DNA of 64,000 nucleotides from Escarpia spicata (GCA_963995525.1 OZ023214.1:16175699-16239698); one strand, 5' to 3'; shown: positions 46,206-56,820, counted from the stretch's first letter. Notes: a model not told the origin generated them from the sequence alone. Made by a program: numbers and translations.

Positions 46206-47580
46206 TAACAAAGGCCAATGACCTTGAAACCATTGGCTTTCCAATAGACCAGCAAAACCCAAACCTGAAGCGTCTGTGAATAATTCAAGCTTTTCTGAAG
46301 ACAGCCACTGATCATTAATGAGAAGTGATGACCCATTAAAGAAAAATAGACGTGCCTCCTTACCCAGGCGTATGTGAAAATGAGGCTTAACTTTGCCCTG
46401 GGTTAAGTCATGCAACCTTCGGAGAAATGGTCTGCCGGAAATTATTACTTTACAACAGAATTGTAAAGTTCTAAGGAGACTTTGTAGTTCTCGCAAGGTA
46501 ACCTTTTTACGGTGACTAAAGGACTTGACTAACTTAATCGCTGCTTCAAGTTTGTCCTGTGGGAGCCTAGCCTCCATTTTTACAGTGTCTACTTTTATAC
46601 CATGAACAACCACACAAGTAGATGGCAACACAGTTTTGTTATGCTTGATCGGAATTGACAACCAATTAGCCATAAAGAAAAATTGCTGCAGATAGAAGTT
46701 GCAAATCGACTGAGATGGTGAGAGAAAAATGTAATCGTCCAGGATGTGAGACATATGCATAACATGAAAATTTGTTTGTAGAATCCACTGCAAGGCACAG
46801 CTAAATTGTTCAAAAAATGTTGCACGAAATGGAGCAACTCATTGGAAGGCATTTATCATAATAATATTGACCTTCAAATGAAAAACCAAGCAGATGATAA
46901 TCGCTAGGTTGAACCGGAATAATCCGAAATGCAGATTCAATATCAGCTTTGGCAATAAAGCAACTACGACCCACTGATGTCAGCAATGAAACAAAGTAGT
47001 AATAATCCTCATATGGTACAGAACAACATTCTTTTGGGATTCCAAAATTAACTGAATGTCCCTTTGGGAATGATATGTCATGAATTATCCGAAACTTGCC
47101 TTGCTCCACCTTTGGAATAAGCCCTAATGGTGATATGACCAAGTTAAAAATTGGGATTAATTCGAAGGGGCCTGCAATATGACCTAAAGTACATTCTTTG
47201 ATAATCATGTCCCTTGCCACTGAAAGGTTTGCTAGGAGAGATGGGTGGTTGCATGGTACTGTCCTATGGCTTAGATCGCCTTGAAAAGAAAGTGGAAATC
47301 CATGGGTAAATCCTTGGCAAATTTCCTCCGTCAAGGCTGGTTCATACCTACTTTCCTGTAGGAGCTGCCATAGCCGGGTGGCGTGGATTGGTGTTGGGAG
47401 ATTGGATGCCAGTGAAAGCAGGCCGTTTGAAGGGGGTGGCAGGGCGATGGAAGGGGGTGGCAGGGCGTTTGAATAGGGTGGCCGGACAACTACCATGGCA
47501 CTGTGACACTGCATGGTGTCCATTGCAAGATGGACATCGGTGTGCGAAGGTACATTTCTGATTGGTGCAACGCCCATCAC
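46200..47580 (-). pseudogene. Reverse transcriptase and RNase H of the YR retroelement
   Basis: The first part (47,580-46,820) has GFPLSFQGDL, GPFELIPIFNLVISPLGLIP, GKFRIIHDISFPKGHSVNFG, CFIAKADIESAFRIIPV (motif A) and YYYDKCLPMSCSISC (motif B). It is closed by an extra T in a six-base A/T run at 46,812-46,817. Dropping one base restores NIFEQF into the next part (46,793-46,203), which has SHILDDYIFLSP (motif C, LDD), IPIKHNKTVLPST, LRELQSLLRTLQF and an RNase H start LFTDASGLGFAGLL. RNase H is cut short. Sequence style is that of DIRS1/Ngaro-type polyproteins. Apart from the homopolymer shift this segment is well preserved. Confidence 0.85.
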
Positions 47581-47584
47581 TCGC

Positions 47585-48000
47585 TTTTAATGTTTAGCCG
47601 TCATAATTTTATACTTTAGTCGTCATACCACATATTTATTTTTTATCTGACATTTTAATTGAAACTAATAATGTATTACTGCAGTTACTTATTAATTAAC
47701 TCATATCTATATATTTATAATATATTTATCTCGCAATTTACTATATAGTTGTTTTATATAGTTATGTATTTATATATATACTTATTTTTACTATGTATGA
47801 TATATAATATAATTTACATCAATATTATCTTTGATTTAATTTCTCTAGTTCAGTTTTGTATTTATATGTTTTACTTGTATTATTATTATAATATTTATTT
47901 CTTATAATTTCTAACGACTATTGTCAACACTACTGAACAGAGTTCTACTTTGGATTTTAGTGTATAAATAAAGTTATTATTATTGTTATTTATTATTACT
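47585..48000 (+). mobile_element. LINE 3' UTR inserted between gag and RT of the YR element
   Basis: A very AT-rich segment ending CTACTGAACAGAGTTCTACT, TTGGATTTTAGTGTATAAAT and AAAGTTATTATTATTG. The same ending occurs at 54,815-54,890 (GAACAGAGTCCTACTCTGGA, TATGAGTGTATAAATAAAGT, ATT repeats), so this is a dispersed LINE tail. The YR element reads on the opposite strand on both sides. Confidence 0.6.
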
Positions 48001-48036
48001 GTAGTAGGCGAAACAGTAGCCGGTGGGAAAGGGCTG

Positions 48037-48893
48037 TCATCTGGCTATGGGCTGTCTCCACTGGGGAAAGGGACGACTCTGATTTCCTATGGTCTTGCTA
48101 GCCGAATGGAGGAGTTGCTGATGTAATGTACACCACGGCATGGTGAAGTGTGCCCTCAACTTCCTAAAGTCCCTGTCATATGTAAAAAAAACCTTGGGGG
48201 TGAATTGGAAGCCATGGTCCGGATGATCTGCATGTATTTCATGACAGCTTGGGTCTCTAACGGGCAGTGTTGTGTATATATGGCCATGAAAATTAGGAAA
48301 GCATCTGATCACTGCTCGATGTTAGCAATTTTCTTTATGACCTGCGACTGCGGTAGGTCAAAGGTGAGATTGGGAGACATATATGTTGTTTCATGCGCAG
48401 CTTCACTAATTAGTAAAGCCAAATCAACATATTGGTTGGACCAAATTCTGTCTTTAATCTTTTGGTCCACCAGGCTACCAAGCGGTACCTGCCCTCATGT
48501 TAGAGGGGTATTGAGGTAATTCCTCACATAGCTTACCCATGCTCGACTCATTGACCATTGCCGCTGACCCAGCCGCTGCTGCCGACCCGGCCGCTGCTGG
48601 TGTTGCTAATGCAGCTGCCACTGGGGTCGCCTCCCTCGCTACCTGAGAGAGGATGCAGCCATCCTTATGACCGCCTCCCGAATTGATTCCACCTGTTCCT
48701 GCATAGACCGCATCTGGTCACGTAGGATGCCAATCTCGCCATGGGGCTGGTGGAACCACCGCCATGGTTGTGGATGTCCTTTCCTCGGGCCGGTCCCCAT
48801 CAACCGTCCTGGCTCGTTTGCAAGGAGGTCCCACGACTGTCTCACGATAACGAGCTGGCGCTTTTGTAGAACGTTTATGTTTTGGAGGCATTC
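48037..48893 (-). pseudogene. Gag-like protein of the YR retroelement
   Basis: Starts with ATG at 48,893 (MPPKHKRSTKAPARYRETVV, a basic leader). After a frameshift it gives GEIGILRDQMRSMQEQVESI, a short coiled-coil-like heptad, then an Ala-rich stretch. It continues with VDQKIKDRIWSNQYVDLALL, AHETTYMSPNLTFDLPQSQ and, in shifted frames, DAFLIFMAIYTQH and VMKYMQIIRTMA. The IWxxxYVDLxxLL and FLIFxxIYxxxxP...YMxxIR phrases are typical of DIRS/Ngaro gag proteins. At least two frameshifts. Confidence 0.65.
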
Positions 48894-49149
48894 TGAAACA
48901 TTGAGAAAGGAAAACCGGACAGACACTGGGTCAAATTATAATGAACCCATACCGCTAGGTAAATTCATACTAACTAATATGGAAGCAGGCCAAAGTAGGA
49001 AAGAAACACAAATATATAAACGTTACACACTGTAATTGCATTAATATGAACTGCCTCCAACAGTATGTTCTGTACCATAAAACCAAAACCAGGATAGTCA
49101 CAAAAGCATATGGGTAATAATGCCAACCTCTGTAACTAAGGAATTGCAA

Positions 49150-49500
49150 CGGAACAAATAATTACAAAGCCACTGAGGGTATCTCCAGAATGGCAGAACA
49201 GTTACACAGCCACCAAGGGCACACAGCCAGAATGGCAAAACATTTACACGGCCGCCAGAGGCACAGCCATAATGGCAGAACATTTACACGGCCACCAAGG
49301 GCACACAACCAGAATGGCATAACATTTACACGGCCCCCAAGGGCACAGCCATAATGGCAGAACATTTATACGGCCCACAAGGGCACAACCAGTGGCAGAA
49401 CATTTACACGGCCACCAAGGGCACAGCCATAATGACAGAACATGTACACGGCTCACAAGAGCACAGCCCTAGGCCTAGTGGCAGAACATTTACACGGCCA
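49150..49500. repeat. About 41-bp tandem repeat, 8-9 copies
   Basis: The unit is TGGCAGAACATTTACACGGC, then CACCAAGGGCACAGCCATAA or ACACAGCCAGAA. Units vary by small indels. It lies between the hydrolase ORF and gag of the YR element. Confidence 0.9.
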
Positions 49501-49595
49501 CACCATCAAAAATATGGTAGGCAGTAGTAAATCCACACCAATTGTCAGAAATTTTCAAACTTTATATGTCCAAAACACCTCCGGCATTAACAACT

Positions 49596-50168
49596 TTACA
49601 ACTTATTCACCGCGGCAACAACTGCCCCTCGAACACTGTTGAAATACTTTCTATTTCCCTTGTCATTAAAATGTACACCATCAAGTAGGTACTGCTTCCA
49701 GTCAGACCACACGCCACGCCACTACCAGAAATCAACAGTGTCAAAACATTTGGTGGCCTCGTGCATATACTTATTATATAGAAAAACCCTGGCATTAAAA
49801 TCGGCATCCACTGGAGAAACAGATGCGCTAGCATCATGGTACAACATTTGTGAGATTACGACGCGACGGACCCCTGCCATCACAGTTAAATACGTTGCGA
49901 AAGCCAACACGTTATCGCCAACTTCAATATGTCCACAATTCATTAAATCGTTCATCCCAATTTCGATGAAAATTACATCCCTACTGGCATTTAAAATATC
50001 ATGCGTCAGTGTGTATAGTTGCTGCACTTTCAAACCCCCTCTCGAAATGAAGGTAACATGATAACTCTCATCCAAAGCGAGGTTCATGGACCGATGCATC
50101 AGCGCGAAAGCCGCAATGCGGCGAACAAAGGAATGGCCAACAATAGCAATGTTTATTGTCTCCATCAC
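49596..50168 (-). pseudogene. SGNH/GDSL-type hydrolase ORF with one internal TAG
   Basis: Starts MMETINIAIVGHSFVRRIAA (block I, GHS with the candidate nucleophile Ser). It continues with VTFISRGGLKVQQLY (Gly of block II), VIFIEIGMNDLMN (block III, GxND) and VRRVVISQMLYHD. After the only in-frame stop (TAG at 49,722-49,724) comes DWKQYLLDGVHFNDKGNRKY (block V, D-x-x-H), with a natural TAA at 49,596. All four SGNH blocks are present and in order within 190 codons; only the TAG separates block V. SGNH ORFs are known in some Ngaro-type YR elements and in CR1-type LINE ORF1s. Placement upstream of gag on the same strand suggests it belongs to this element, but a separate origin is possible. Confidence 0.7.
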
Positions 50169-50179
50169 TGCGATCGCAA

Positions 50180-51900
50180 GTGCAATTAAATAGACAACCG
50201 GTCAAAAGGAATTACGACGATAGCGTCGAACAGACAGAATAAAATTGTAGCGTCAACACCAACCCCGTAGCAGTATTTTTGAAAAACAAACTTCAAAAAT
50301 TGAGAGCGAATATACCTTTTCAATTCTGGAAATTTCGAGAGAGAGGCTGGGATTGGAGAGCTAGTCTCATGTTTCCATCAGCCTCATTTATTGTAATGTC
50401 TGTTGATGCATTTTGTGATTTGTATAATGTTTCATTATATGCGTATATGTACACACACACACACATATATATATATACTCCTAACAGCAGCATACGTCGA
50501 CCAGATATGCATAAGGGACCACCTTAGGCAGACCACCGTTTTTAGGCAGACCAGAGCCGGTCTGCATAAAGTGTTGACCCCTGATTGCGTAGACAGTATC
50601 GTTTATTTTATAATTTGAACTGTTAGTGTATGTAGTATACCCAGACATATAATGATATCAATAATTATTTGGACCAAAAAATAATTTTTTTTGATTTTGA
50701 GAGACGTTTTCTCGGAGGTTATATATCCTATCTCTCATAATGGAGCGGTCGACCTATGCTGCCCTTAGGCTTATATATATATATCTACATATATATGACA
50801 GCTACTGGACGTATTTTGATTATATTTTTTTTCGATGACATGTTCATGTATTACCAGTTAAACTACTTACTAAACATACAATTATTATACTATAATTATT
50901 ATTTAAGGTGGCTCCCGTGGCAGCGGCATTTAAATGCCTTAACAGGAGTCTCCTGACTGATTGTATATACTTTATTATAATATGTATTTGTAATTATTGG
51001 TCTAATAAATTTCATTTAATTCATTCATAATTTTTTGAGCTTACCGTATATTCCAGAATAGAAGCATTGGTTTTGTTGCCCACATAAATGCCGTTTGAAT
51101 TTCATTCAAAAGTTTATAATGTAACGATAACATGATTTTACAATAAAAACAAATCAAAAACTCTGTTTTAGTGCAAAAAATATGTAGGAAATTGGTGCCG
51201 AAATGGTTTATCAATATGTTGTCCACAGCAGACGTAATTATCATGTCAGGTGGATCTTCAAAATGTTGGTCAACTCATTGATAATGGCCTACCTAGATGT
51301 TAATACCAATCGTACAATGGTAGGTGCATGCAAACATGCATGCACAGACACTCACACGCTAGCATGCTTGCATGCACACACATATAGTAATCAAATATCT
51401 TTGGCGGGAAAATATTGAGACTGGATCATTGAGATTTTTCGGTGTAAGAAAAATCGGAAAAGCAGGGGAAATATTGATCAGATAAGTATAATTTTCTGTC
51501 AGTAGTATTCATAAACTACCTATAGACATATTAAGAAACGATTATGGCTAATAATTAGAGAAAGTATTTTAGACTACCGGTTCTTTAGCTTTCGTGAGCA
51601 GTATTACAAGGTTTGTTGATAAATCGTAGTGTTATGCCCATTCGCTAGCGGGCACACAGCATTTGTCTAGCGTACGTAGGATAGTTGGGCACCACGCGAT
51701 AGGTCAGTCTAATTCACAGTATTGTTTACATTATTGGATATATGAGAATAAGTGATTTGGAGTATATAGACTACACACAAAGAAGTATCTGCCAAATATC
51801 ATAATAACTTAGTTTCAATTTGACTCATGAACCAGTGCGAACTGGTTCAACATACACACATGTAAATATATAGTTATGTTGTTGTAGAAGGCTACTTAAC
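50180..51900. other. Intronic stretch, mostly unassigned
   Basis: AT-rich. There are short CA/TA microsatellites at about 50,451-50,475 and 50,773-50,783, and a LINE-like tail (GGTCTAATAAATTTCATTTA, ATTCATTCAT) near 51,000-51,030. A GC-richer patch near 51,640-51,700 may be the 5' part of the LINE that follows. Confidence 0.4.
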
Positions 51901-52026
51901 TTAGACTTAGTCATTCTGGTATATATTATACGGAGGAAACAGCCTTTCTAAAGACTACGTAGAAAGGCATAAACTATTTTGAATAGCCAATTAGATTATT
52001 GTCATTATTATTAAATAAATTCTGAT

Positions 52027-53430
52027 ATGGTGCCTTGCAAGCAGCAAGTCAAGGCAAAACGACACTTGGTGTGCGATGATTGCCACAGCTGGGTGGATTT
52101 TGCCTTGTCCAGCTGTGGGAAGTCATGGGCAGATATTAAGGAAGAAGGATTCACCTTTCAGTGCTTGGGGAGTTGGAAGGAGGAATATCTGCTGAAGGAG
52201 GTGGTTAGATTAACAGATATTGTGAAGGGGATGGAGATGAGAATCAGCAAGGAGACAAGTGGAATGGAAAGAGATGACAGGGAGAGAGTTGGTAATACTG
52301 TGAGACTGAAGGAGCAGAGTAGTGGCAAGAAGACTGAGGGAAGGAAACTGAGAGGAGGGAAAGTGATTGAAGAAATTGGAGAATCGAAGGCAGGAAATGT
52401 GAGAGGCGTGAAGGTGACAGGGGAGAAAGTGACCATAGAGAAAGAGATAGGGGGGAAATGGGACAGGAGAGGAGAAAAGAAAACGCGATGGGAGGACAAT
52501 TTATGGGACAAAAGGAAGTGAGAATAAATGGGACAGAAGAGAAGTCGATATCATCTACTTATATTTTCAGAAAGCTTTTGACAAAGTGCCAGAACAAAGA
52601 TTACTGCATTAACTAAAGGTCTAAATGGCATAGGAAATTGTATAATTAACTGGTTAGAAAAATGGCTGATTGAAATCAGTTTTGAGTGGGGTACCACAGG
52701 GATCAGTAGTGGGACCTATAGTATTCTTAATATAATTATCAACGATTTGGACAATGATATACCAAGCAAGGTGTTGAAATTTGCGGATGATACAAAAGTG
52801 TTTAGAAAGATTAAATGTGATGGAGATAGACATCATTTACAAGATCATTGTTCAATTTTGGACCATTTCCACACAGGACATGGTATCGAAGATATACAAT
52901 ACACAATGCAGGGTACTGTACTAAGTACTACTGTAAAAGAAAAGGACTTAGGGTTAACGATTAGTGCTGATATGAAGGTTTCAGAGCAGTGCGGAATTGC
53001 AGCTTCAAAGGGAAATCAAATCCTTGGATTAATTAGGCGAAATATAGCATATAAGGAAAAAGAACTAATAATACTGCTGTACAAAACAATAGATTGAGAG
53101 GAGATCAGATAGAAGTTTAAAAATATTGAATGGTTATGAAAATATTGATATAAATATTTTTTCTCAGTTAAGAAAGATAGAAGGACTAGAGGACATGAAG
53201 TTACATTAGTAAAGGAGCAGTCTAGATTAGACATAAGAAAGTTCTCATTTTTATAAAGGACTGTAAATGAATGGAACAGATTATCTGCTGATTGTGTGGA
53301 TGCTAGTAGCGTGAATATGTGTAAAAAATAAAATCGACACATACCTCAGAAGGACAGGATACATGTAGACAAAAAGGGTTGGACTCTCAATAAGCCAAAA
53401 GGCTTCCTTGTCCACCTGTCATCTAGATAT
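52027..53430 (+). pseudogene. CR1-like LINE: PHD-like ORF1 joined to a decayed RT
   Basis: 52,027-52,521 is an intact 164-codon ORF1-like frame. It has Cys/His pairs HLVCDDCHSWVD and SSCGKSW...FTFQCLGSW in PHD-finger style, a predicted helix (LLKEVVRLTDIVKGMEMRIS), then a long Lys/Arg/Glu-rich tail. From 52,534 pieces of RT appear: YFQKAFDKVPEQRLLH (motif A), SVLSGVPQGSVVGPIVFL (motif B) and VLKFADDTKVF (motif C). Then come KEKDLGLTISADMK, RTRGHEVTLVKEQSRLDIRK and VNEWNRLSADCVDASSVNM. The 3' UTR has AATAAGCCAAAAGGCTTCCT, as in CR1 tails. No endonuclease is present between ORF1 and RT, and several frameshifts and stops occur, so it is an internally deleted, inactive copy. Confidence 0.85.
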
Positions 53431-54323
53431 AATTCTCTGGGAGGCAATCTTATTAAATCTTGTTAAACCATGCAAATGCTAGTAGAAAGCATGTTTCGTC
53501 TAAACGTAATTTATGTGCCATTTGCTATGCACAATTTCCTGTCTATTTTATACTTACCAGGTAATATATATTCTAATTTCACTCCTCTCTGTCACATATT
53601 GTTAGTATTTTTTACCTTCAGTTGAATTCATCATCTCATATGTTGCGACACAGGCACGGTAATAAGCACCCTCTATCGACTATAAACACAATTTATGACA
53701 CCAGGAAAACTACTTTATTAACGTTATAGGTGGCATTAAGTGAGACATTCTCGTAAAATATGTGACGTTGGTCCCAAATATGAGTAATTTTATCTCACGA
53801 TGATCAACACAGTTTTCAATGCAGTGTGAAGTGAACCTATAAAATAACTGCCCTTGGGTAGGTGATGAAACAGTTATTGTTTTCTCCTAATGTGCTGGGG
53901 AATTAGGACCTTGCCATCAATAGCTCACATTAACATGTTACACTAACAACATATTTTATAACCCTGCTGCATAAACCTTTTGCATGACTCTCTGTGGAAA
54001 TCATAATGCTAAATTAATAGAGTTCATCAAACTTGTGGTGATTTGGCATTCACATGGTTGCAATATCAAAGGCTCTTCTGTGGGATGCTGTCAAAACTAA
54101 CTAGCTTCTCACAACACCAACAGTGCTTTCACTAAATTCTTAACAAGTTATTTATGCACATTGACTGTTATTATCATTACAAACTAGTTATTTAACTCAT
54201 TTTTCCTTTTCCTCTGAGCATGGTTTCAAAGCTTTAGGCACAATGGAAGTTATCTTGTTGTTATTATTATTTATGTGGGACAGTGTTCCTGGTTAATGTA
54301 GTGATAAGTTAAATAAATAAGTT

Positions 54324-54390
54324 ACAGCAAAGTTGAGGGGAACCAACCACACCCGGCCATTCAGAATGGCCCCCCACACACCCAAGGATT
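54324..54390 (+). repeat. Dispersed GGTGGGG...CCCCACC hairpin repeat
   Basis: ACAGCAAAGTTGAGGGGAAC, CAACCACACCCGGCCATTCA, GAATGGCCCCCCACACACCC. GGCCATTC pairs with GAATGGCC as a perfect inner stem. Confidence 0.6.
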
Positions 54391-54532
54391 CTTATTATTA
54401 TTAATGTAAATGTTTTCATCAGGAAATATGTGTTTTGTGTACATTTTCTAAAACATTATACATTTTTTATTTAATATAAGTCATTGAACAGGCTTGTAAT
54501 ATCCAACCAACATTAAACATGAATTAGTAACT

Positions 54533-54590
54533 GTCTGTAGACATTTGTGGATATTTATATATGAATACTTTTCATGTAGTGATTACTAAT
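54533..54590 (+). mobile_element. SINE middle fragment
   Basis: CTGTCTGTAGACATTTGTGG and ATATTTATATATGAATACTT match the middle of the SINE at 40,690-40,740. Head and tail are missing. Confidence 0.5.
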
Positions 54591-54814
54591 TGCTACATTA
54601 AACAACTGTAACATAGCCATACAATACTTATAATACACTTGCTTACCATTAAACTGATCAGTATTTGTGAATATAAAATTACTTTCATACACCTAATACA
54701 AACAAGCCCAAACCTAAATATTATATAATCAATCACATAGCTTTGCCCTGTTAGATGTATCAGTTCAGTGTCTGCTATCTTCAGGTGATTTCTTTGTTTA
54801 TTGAATATCATTCA

Positions 54815-54890
54815 ACATTCTTGAACAGAGTCCTACTCTGGATATGAGTGTATAAATAAAGTATATTATTATTTTATTATTATTCCAAGA
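54815..54890 (+). mobile_element. LINE 3' tail
   Basis: GAACAGAGTCCTACTCTGGA, TATGAGTGTATAAATAAAGT and ATT repeats, the same ending as at 47,925-47,990. Confidence 0.55.
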
Positions 54891-55498
54891 ATCATGCAAA
54901 ACATTGCTGCTTGTGCCTGATACATAGTAACAGGTGTCTTACGTATTTATTAATGTCTCGGTGGACTCACTCCGTTTCCATTAATCCAATTGGTTTACCT
55001 GATAGGTAGGTACCATAACAATTTTGTTTTCCTAAATCAGTGTTATTAGTTGTGAAATAAATAGCACAGACTGTTGACCTATTAATCCATTTCATCATCA
55101 CTATATGCTTGATGGAAAAATGGTTTCTTTAAAGAACTAATCTTGTCTTCAAAGAAGGATGTGATTATTGTAATAATACAAATAACAACTAACTTTGGTA
55201 GTGACTATTTCCCATGAACCTGAGATCAGTGATGCAATAAACATGAATCATTAGGCATCATGTCACTCACTGTCAGACAAAGAAACCGCCAAAAATCTAG
55301 GGTGGAATCACAATTTCAAACAAATATGTCTTGGTTTTTTTATGAAATTCATGATCAATTATTAAAAATCAAACCAATTCCCGGCAATAGTGGTTTGGGA
55401 GGCATGGTGTATTCTTTACTGTGCAGAATGAATACTTGTAGAAAGCAGCATAAAACAAACGTCATGAAATGAGTCAGATGTGTTGTGTCTGTGTCTAG

Positions 55499-55701
55499 GT
55501 GATGCAATGCATCCAGTGTCACTGACATGTGCAACGTGTCACCAAGAGTTCAGTGACAGTTGGGACCTGTGTCGCCACTGTCAGAGTTGCCATGGGATAC
55601 AGATCTACACGGACTCGCTGGAAGACAGCCACAGTGTCACCAGCGACAGTGTATGCAGCGGGGGTACTTGTGAGACACAAGGCTCGGCAAACCATGGCGA
55701 T
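55499..55701 (+). CDS. BCL11-like zinc-finger gene, C2H2-finger exon
   Basis: The 203-nt exon is two bases completing a codon, then 67 codons, with acceptor TGTCTGTGTCTAG and donor GAT|GTAAGT (phase 0 out). It encodes DAMHPVSLTCATCHQEFSDS, then WDLCRHCQSCHGIQIYTDSL and a Ser/Asp/Cys-rich tail ending ANHGD. The finger is C-x2-C-x12-H-x4-H followed by HGIQIY. BCL11A/B have the same spacing, a Trp at the same place and HGLRIY directly after the second His. Together with the C2HC exon upstream and matching phase, this supports a BCL11/CG9650 relative: a nuclear, DNA-binding regulator. The central Pro-rich part and the C-terminal finger clusters are not in the window. The frame also stays open past the donor as far as 55,947. 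Confidence 0.8.
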
Positions 55702-55816
55702 GTAAGTAGCTCTTGTTATAATTACCTACTAGCAGACCACCCTCTAGATGGCGCTGCATACATTCAGTTTCCCAAAGTATGTGTACACAATGTTTGCCAT
55801 GACGTTAACAAAGTAA
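55702..55816. other. Intron start or optional exon extension
   Basis: The zinc-finger frame stays open through this stretch to a second donor-like AAG|GTAAGT at 55,819, contributed by the SINE end. Use of that site would add about 39 codons. Confidence 0.3.
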
Positions 55817-55928
55817 AGGTAAGTTCTTATATACCACAGTATCCAGTCCTTAGGACTGCTCAAAGTGCCTCACATTTTACTCCCTGGCAGACCTGTTCAA
55901 TCGAACACCACCTCGACATTCTACGTAA
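55817..55928 (-). mobile_element. SINE 3' fragment (5'-truncated)
   Basis: Reading plus: AAGGTAAGTTCTTATATACC, ACAGTATCCAGTCCTTAGGA, CTGCTCAAAGTGCC, up to the CACCTCGACATTCTACG region. It matches the 3' half of the SINE at 17,823. The tRNA-like head is missing. Confidence 0.75.
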
Positions 55929-55929
55929 G

Positions 55930-56772
55930 CGTTGGCAGTTTTTTTAAACACAACTTACATATAAAATCACCAACTGAACCATTGCAGAAAACATGCACAA
56001 CATTATGAATTGGTTTAGATCAATCTAAAGTCCGGTACGAAACATAAAATTAGTAAGAAACCTTAATTACCGGTACTGGGGAATTTTCGAATGTCACAGA
56101 TGAATCCGTGAAAGTGTGGGGCCCGAGAGGCCAACTGTGTAGGAGGGAAACATTAACACATTCACAGAGTGAGTAGACTGCCTTAAGTGTGTGAGATCAT
56201 CAGGCAGACCTTGGTGTTCAGTAAACACAATTAATGTTTAATTTATTTCATTAATTATGTCATTCCTATTCATTTGATCATTATATATTAATCACAAGCT
56301 AACAGTCTGAAGGCATGAGTTAAATTGCTATACATATCCCATAGCTGGAACTTGGGTCGCAGCCAAAAACATTAAGAATCGCTGATTTAAAAGGTGCCTA
56401 AGGCTAAACAGTTTCTTTAGGTGAACACCTAAAATTTGATTTCACATGAGACATGTTGGCTCTTGTGAAATCTTATGTAATGAGAATCAATGATCTATTT
56501 GTGTAGAGTGAGTAGACTGCCTTAAGTGTGTGAGATCATCAGGCAGACTGCAGCACCCAGCGACTGCTGAGTTAATCAACCAAATGTATCTCGTGACTTC
56601 TGTTGACTAAATAATTATCCCATACTGTGGTATATGTGGCATATGAACAGGAAAGTTCAGGAAGTGCAATCAGTGCCATCAACTATCATTACCCGGTAGT
56701 GTACTTATATAAGCAGTTTCTGAACATAAAGTCATTCTATTACTGAACATTCTTCAGGATAGTTCGTTTTCA
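55930..56772. other. Non-coding, with one dispersed 46-bp direct repeat
   Basis: Contains AGAGTGAGTAGACTGCCTTA plus AGTGTGTGAGATCATCAGGC at about 56,165 and again at about 56,508. Otherwise nothing recognised. Confidence 0.5.
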
Positions 56773-56820
56773 AATTCGAAACTTTCATTTTTCATATCCA
56801 AGAATCATGTTAAATTACCT

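Larger units (their letters stand above)
44880..50170 (-). mobile_element. Tyrosine-recombinase retroelement (DIRS/Ngaro-type), nested and decayed
   Basis: On the minus strand the order is SGNH hydrolase ORF (50,168-49,596), a 41-bp tandem repeat (49,500-49,150), gag-like ORF (48,893-48,037), an AT-rich LINE tail inserted on the other strand (47,585-48,000), RT/RNase H (47,580-46,200), tyrosine recombinase C-terminus (46,205-45,795), and a 3' region of diverged repeats (45,730-44,889). RT, RNase H and YR together define DIRS-like elements. No integrase or LTR pair was seen. Exact ends are unknown. It lies in the 11.6-kb intron of the BCL11-like gene, antisense to it. Confidence 0.75.
53440..55498. 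other. Intron upstream of the C2H2 exon, mostly unassigned
   Basis: AT-rich. Contains a hairpin-repeat copy (54,324-54,390), a SINE fragment (54,533-54,590) and a LINE tail (54,815-54,890). The last 18 bp (GTTGTGTCTGTGTCTAG) form the acceptor of the next exon. Confidence 0.5.
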
